6,685 nt of DNA from DATLGD01 sp035540755 (GTDB lineage: Bacteria; Actinomycetota; Actinomycetes; Mycobacteriales; SCTD01). The notes under the pieces were generated by a model. It did no database searches. It was not told the origin of the DNA and saw only the letters and a list, made by a program, of their open reading frames with translations. Below are positions 5,266 through 6,685 of this stretch, piece by piece. The stretch is taken from contig DATLGD010000128.1 in assembly GCA_035540755.1 (NCBI GenBank), forward strand, positions 1-6,685, written 5' to 3'. The stretch's first letter is position 1, and each line of letters starts with the position of its first letter. Both the position numbers and the translations under genes were made by a program.

Positions 5266-5684
5266 CCGGCCGACGGCGCGACGACGGCAGCGCGATGCTC
5301 GAGTTCGTCTGGCTGTCGGTCCTGCTGATGGTGCCGCTGGTGTACGTGCTCACCACCACCTTCCAGGTGCAGCGCGCCGCGTTCGGCGTCACCGAGGCCG
5401 CGCGCCAGGCGGGGCGTGCCTACGCCACGGCCGAGAGCGACCCGGAAGGGCGGGCCCGGGCGCAGGCCGCCGCGCAGCTGGCGCTGCAGGACCAGGGCGT
5501 GGCCCTGACCGAGCCGCTGCGGCTCGAGCCGAGCGATGGCGTCGCACCCGGCTCGGTCGTCCGGGTCGAGGTCGTGCACCGGGTGCCGCTGCCGCTGATC
5601 GGCGGGCTGTTCCGCGGGGTCGTGCCGCCGAACATCCCGGTGCGGGCCTCGCACGTCGCCGTCGTCGACCGGTTCAAGGAATGA
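5262..5684 (+). CDS. Second TadE/TadF-like pseudopilin
   Basis: This encodes 140 residues from ATG 5262, overlapping the tadE stop by 4 nt (ATGA), which suggests translational coupling. GAGGG directly abuts the start, too close for a normal ribosome site. RRRDDGSAMLEF (residues 4-15) repeats the prepilin-type motif of the gene before it: cleavage after Gly9, Glu14 at +5. A membrane helix spans about 14-35. EAARQAGRAYATAES (45-59) is the TadE-family segment after the helix. The rest (60-140) would be exported. By position it corresponds to TadF in classical Tad loci, but family boundaries between TadE and TadF are loose, so no symbol is given. Confidence 0.85.
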   Translation: MTGRRRDDGSAMLEFVWLSVLLMVPLVYVLTTTFQVQRAAFGVTEAARQAGRAYATAESDPEGRARAQAAAQLALQDQGVALTEPLRLEPSDGVAPGSVVRVEVVHRVPLPLIGGLFRGVVPPNIPVRASHVAVVDRFKE

Positions 5685-6115
5685 GGCGGCCCTCCTGGCG
5701 CGACGACGAGGGCTCGGTGCTGGTGCTGACTCTCGGGCTCGCCGGGCTGCTCGTCGTCGTCGTCGCGATCGTCGCCAACGTGTCTGCGGTGGTCCTGGCC
5801 AAGCGCGGCGTCGCGAGCGCGGCCGACGGCGCGGCGGTGAGCGCGGCCCAGGCCCTCGACGAGCAGGCGCTGCTCACCTCCGGTCTCGGCACCGAGATCC
5901 CGCTCAGCGCCGCCGACGCCGCGGCGAGGGTGGCCGCCTACCAGGCCGACGCCCAGGTCGGGCAGCCCGGCCTGCAGCTCAGCGTCCGCCTCGAGGGCAC
6001 CACAGCCGTCGTCACCGCCGCCCGCGTCGTCCGGCCGCCCTTCGCGGTCTTCGGTCAGGGAGACGTCACGGTCACGGCGGTCGCTCGCGCCCGCGCGCCG
6101 GTCGTCGGTCCGTAG
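5681..6115 (+). CDS. Short TadG-like protein (Tad N-terminal domain)
   Basis: This encodes 144 residues from ATG 5681, overlapping the previous stop as ATGA. AAGGA (5676-5680) touches the start codon, so coupled translation is likely. RDDEGSVLVLTLGLAGLLVV (residues 7-26) begins the membrane helix (about 13-38), followed by AKRGVASAADGAAVSAAQAL (39-58). This pattern is typical of the Tad/TadG N-terminal domain and of the short TadE-like proteins of actinobacteria. Unlike its two upstream neighbours it has no Glu at +5 (Leu16), as expected for TadG, which is not thought to be cleaved by prepilin peptidase. Full TadG proteins are several hundred residues long; this one stops after a short exported region and lacks the von Willebrand-type part. 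It is the last gene of the operon. Confidence 0.85.
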   Translation: MRRPSWRDDEGSVLVLTLGLAGLLVVVVAIVANVSAVVLAKRGVASAADGAAVSAAQALDEQALLTSGLGTEIPLSAADAAARVAAYQADAQVGQPGLQLSVRLEGTTAVVTAARVVRPPFAVFGQGDVTVTAVARARAPVVGP

Positions 6116-6137
6116 CCCTGCGCCGGGCCGGCGCCGG

Positions 6138-6143
6138 TAGCCT
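6138..6143 (+). promoter_or_regulatory. prfB: Candidate -10 element of a leaderless prfB transcript
   Basis: TAGCCT fits TANNNT and ends 8 nt before GTG 6152, so transcription would start at or within 1-2 nt of the start codon. No purine-rich ribosome site lies between. Leaderless mRNAs are common in actinobacteria. No good -35 is visible (6115-6120 reads GCCCTG). Confidence 0.4.
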
Positions 6144-6151
6144 GCTCGCTC

Positions 6152-6685
6152 GTGCCCGCCGACCGCTCCGACGACCTCGCCGCGCTCGACGCCACCCTGA
6201 CGAGCATCGAGAAGGTGCTCGACGTGCCGCGGCTGCGCGTCGAGCTCGGCGACCTGGAGGCCCAGGCCGGTGAGCCGGGGCTGTGGGACGACACCGCGAA
6301 GGCCCAGGAGGTCACCACGCGCCTGTCGAACGTCAAGACCGACATCGAGCGCGTCGAGGGCCTGCGCCGCCGGCTCGACGACGTCGCCGTGCTGTTCGAG
6401 ATGGCCGCGGAGGAGGAGGACGAGGGGGTCGTCGCCGAGGCCGAGGCCGAGGCCGCCGCGCTCCGCAGGGAGATCAGCAGCCTCGAGGTCCGCACCCTGC
6501 TGTCCGGCGAGTACGACCGGCGCGAGGCGCTGGTGCAGATCACGCCCGGCGCCGGCGGCGTCGACAGCCAGGACTGGGCGCTCATGCTGTGGCGGATGTA
6601 CTACCGGTGGGCCGAGCGGCACGGCTACCCGCTCGACGTCCACGAGTGGCAGGAGGCCGAGGAGGCCGGCGTCAAGAGCGTCATC
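6152..6685 (+). CDS. prfB: Peptide chain release factor 2, N-terminal part
   Basis: This gives the first 178 residues; the gene runs off the window. RF2 recognises UGA and UAA stop codons and releases the finished protein. The N-terminal helical domain carries GLWDD (residues 43-47) and a long acidic stretch (EEEDEGVVAEAEAEAAALR). The core begins with ITPGAGGVDSQDWALMLWRM (130-149) and YYRWAERHGYPLDV, which identifies RF2 rather than RF1. The GGQ motif lies beyond the window. The frame is uninterrupted from GTG 6152, so the autoregulatory +1 frameshift of E. coli prfB is absent, as is usual in actinobacteria. The start is the best GTG that keeps the normal family N-terminus, with no Shine-Dalgarno site. 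The 36-nt gap after the tad operon holds a 10-bp palindrome (6128-6137) but no convincing terminator. Confidence 0.95.
   Translation, partial: MPADRSDDLAALDATLTSIEKVLDVPRLRVELGDLEAQAGEPGLWDDTAKAQEVTTRLSNVKTDIERVEGLRRRLDDVAVLFEMAAEEEDEGVVAEAEAEAAALRREISSLEVRTLLSGEYDRREALVQITPGAGGVDSQDWALMLWRMYYRWAERHGYPLDVHEWQEAEEAGVKSVI

Noticed and set aside
5090..5680. An upstream extension of the TadG-like frame
   Set aside because: The stretch before ATG 5681 is Arg/Ala-rich shadow of tadE and the TadF-like gene; ATGA coupling supports 5681.
5420..6643. A 407-codon open frame on the minus strand opposite the end of the tad operon and prfB
   Set aside because: The plus strand carries recognisable TadF-like, TadG-like and RF2 sequences; the minus-strand product has no motif.
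6152..6685. prfB as a gene needing a programmed frameshift or as a pseudogene
   Set aside because: The frame is open from GTG 6152 to the window end and matches the RF2 domain order without an internal stop.

Overview
The window is high-GC bacterial DNA with strong G/C bias at third codon positions, GTG/CTG starts, 4-nt gene overlaps and an actinobacterial-style gene set. It most likely comes from an actinobacterium; I cannot place it to genus from sequence alone. No tRNA, rRNA, CRISPR array or insertion sequence was seen.

Layout. (1) Positions 2-280 (+) hold the C-terminal end of an alanine/sodium symporter of the AGCS family. (2) Positions 281-398 separate two convergent genes and contain two hairpins, one with a perfect 14-bp stem, probably a bidirectional terminator. 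(3) Positions 399-1247 (-) encode a membrane-anchored protein ending in two Ltp-type repeats (the family named after the phage TP-J34 superinfection-exclusion lipoprotein). It has no cysteine, so it is not a lipoprotein. It also carries a nine-copy pentapeptide tract and three degenerate N-terminal repeats. (4) Positions 1248-1477 form a divergent intergenic region with several palindromes that could be operators. (5) Positions 1478-6115 (+) are a compact Tad/Flp-type pilus or secretion operon: TadA ATPase, TadB and TadC platform proteins, a small pilin-like protein, TadE, a second TadE/TadF-like pseudopilin, and a short TadG-like protein. (6) From 6152 (+) to the window end is the 5' part of prfB (release factor 2), with no programmed frameshift and probably a leaderless mRNA.

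How the genes work together. TadA would power assembly at the inner-membrane platform made by TadB and TadC. The small pilin-like protein and the TadE/F/G proteins would be the fibre subunit and minor components. The operon as seen lacks TadZ, RcpC/CpaB and a prepilin peptidase, so these must be elsewhere or dispensable. The small pilin-like protein lacks the Glu+5 that both TadE-type proteins keep. The most unusual items are the architecture of the Ltp-repeat protein, this atypical pilin candidate with the structured leader in front of it, and the palindromes between the Ltp gene and the tad operon. I see no clear evidence for a wholly new system.
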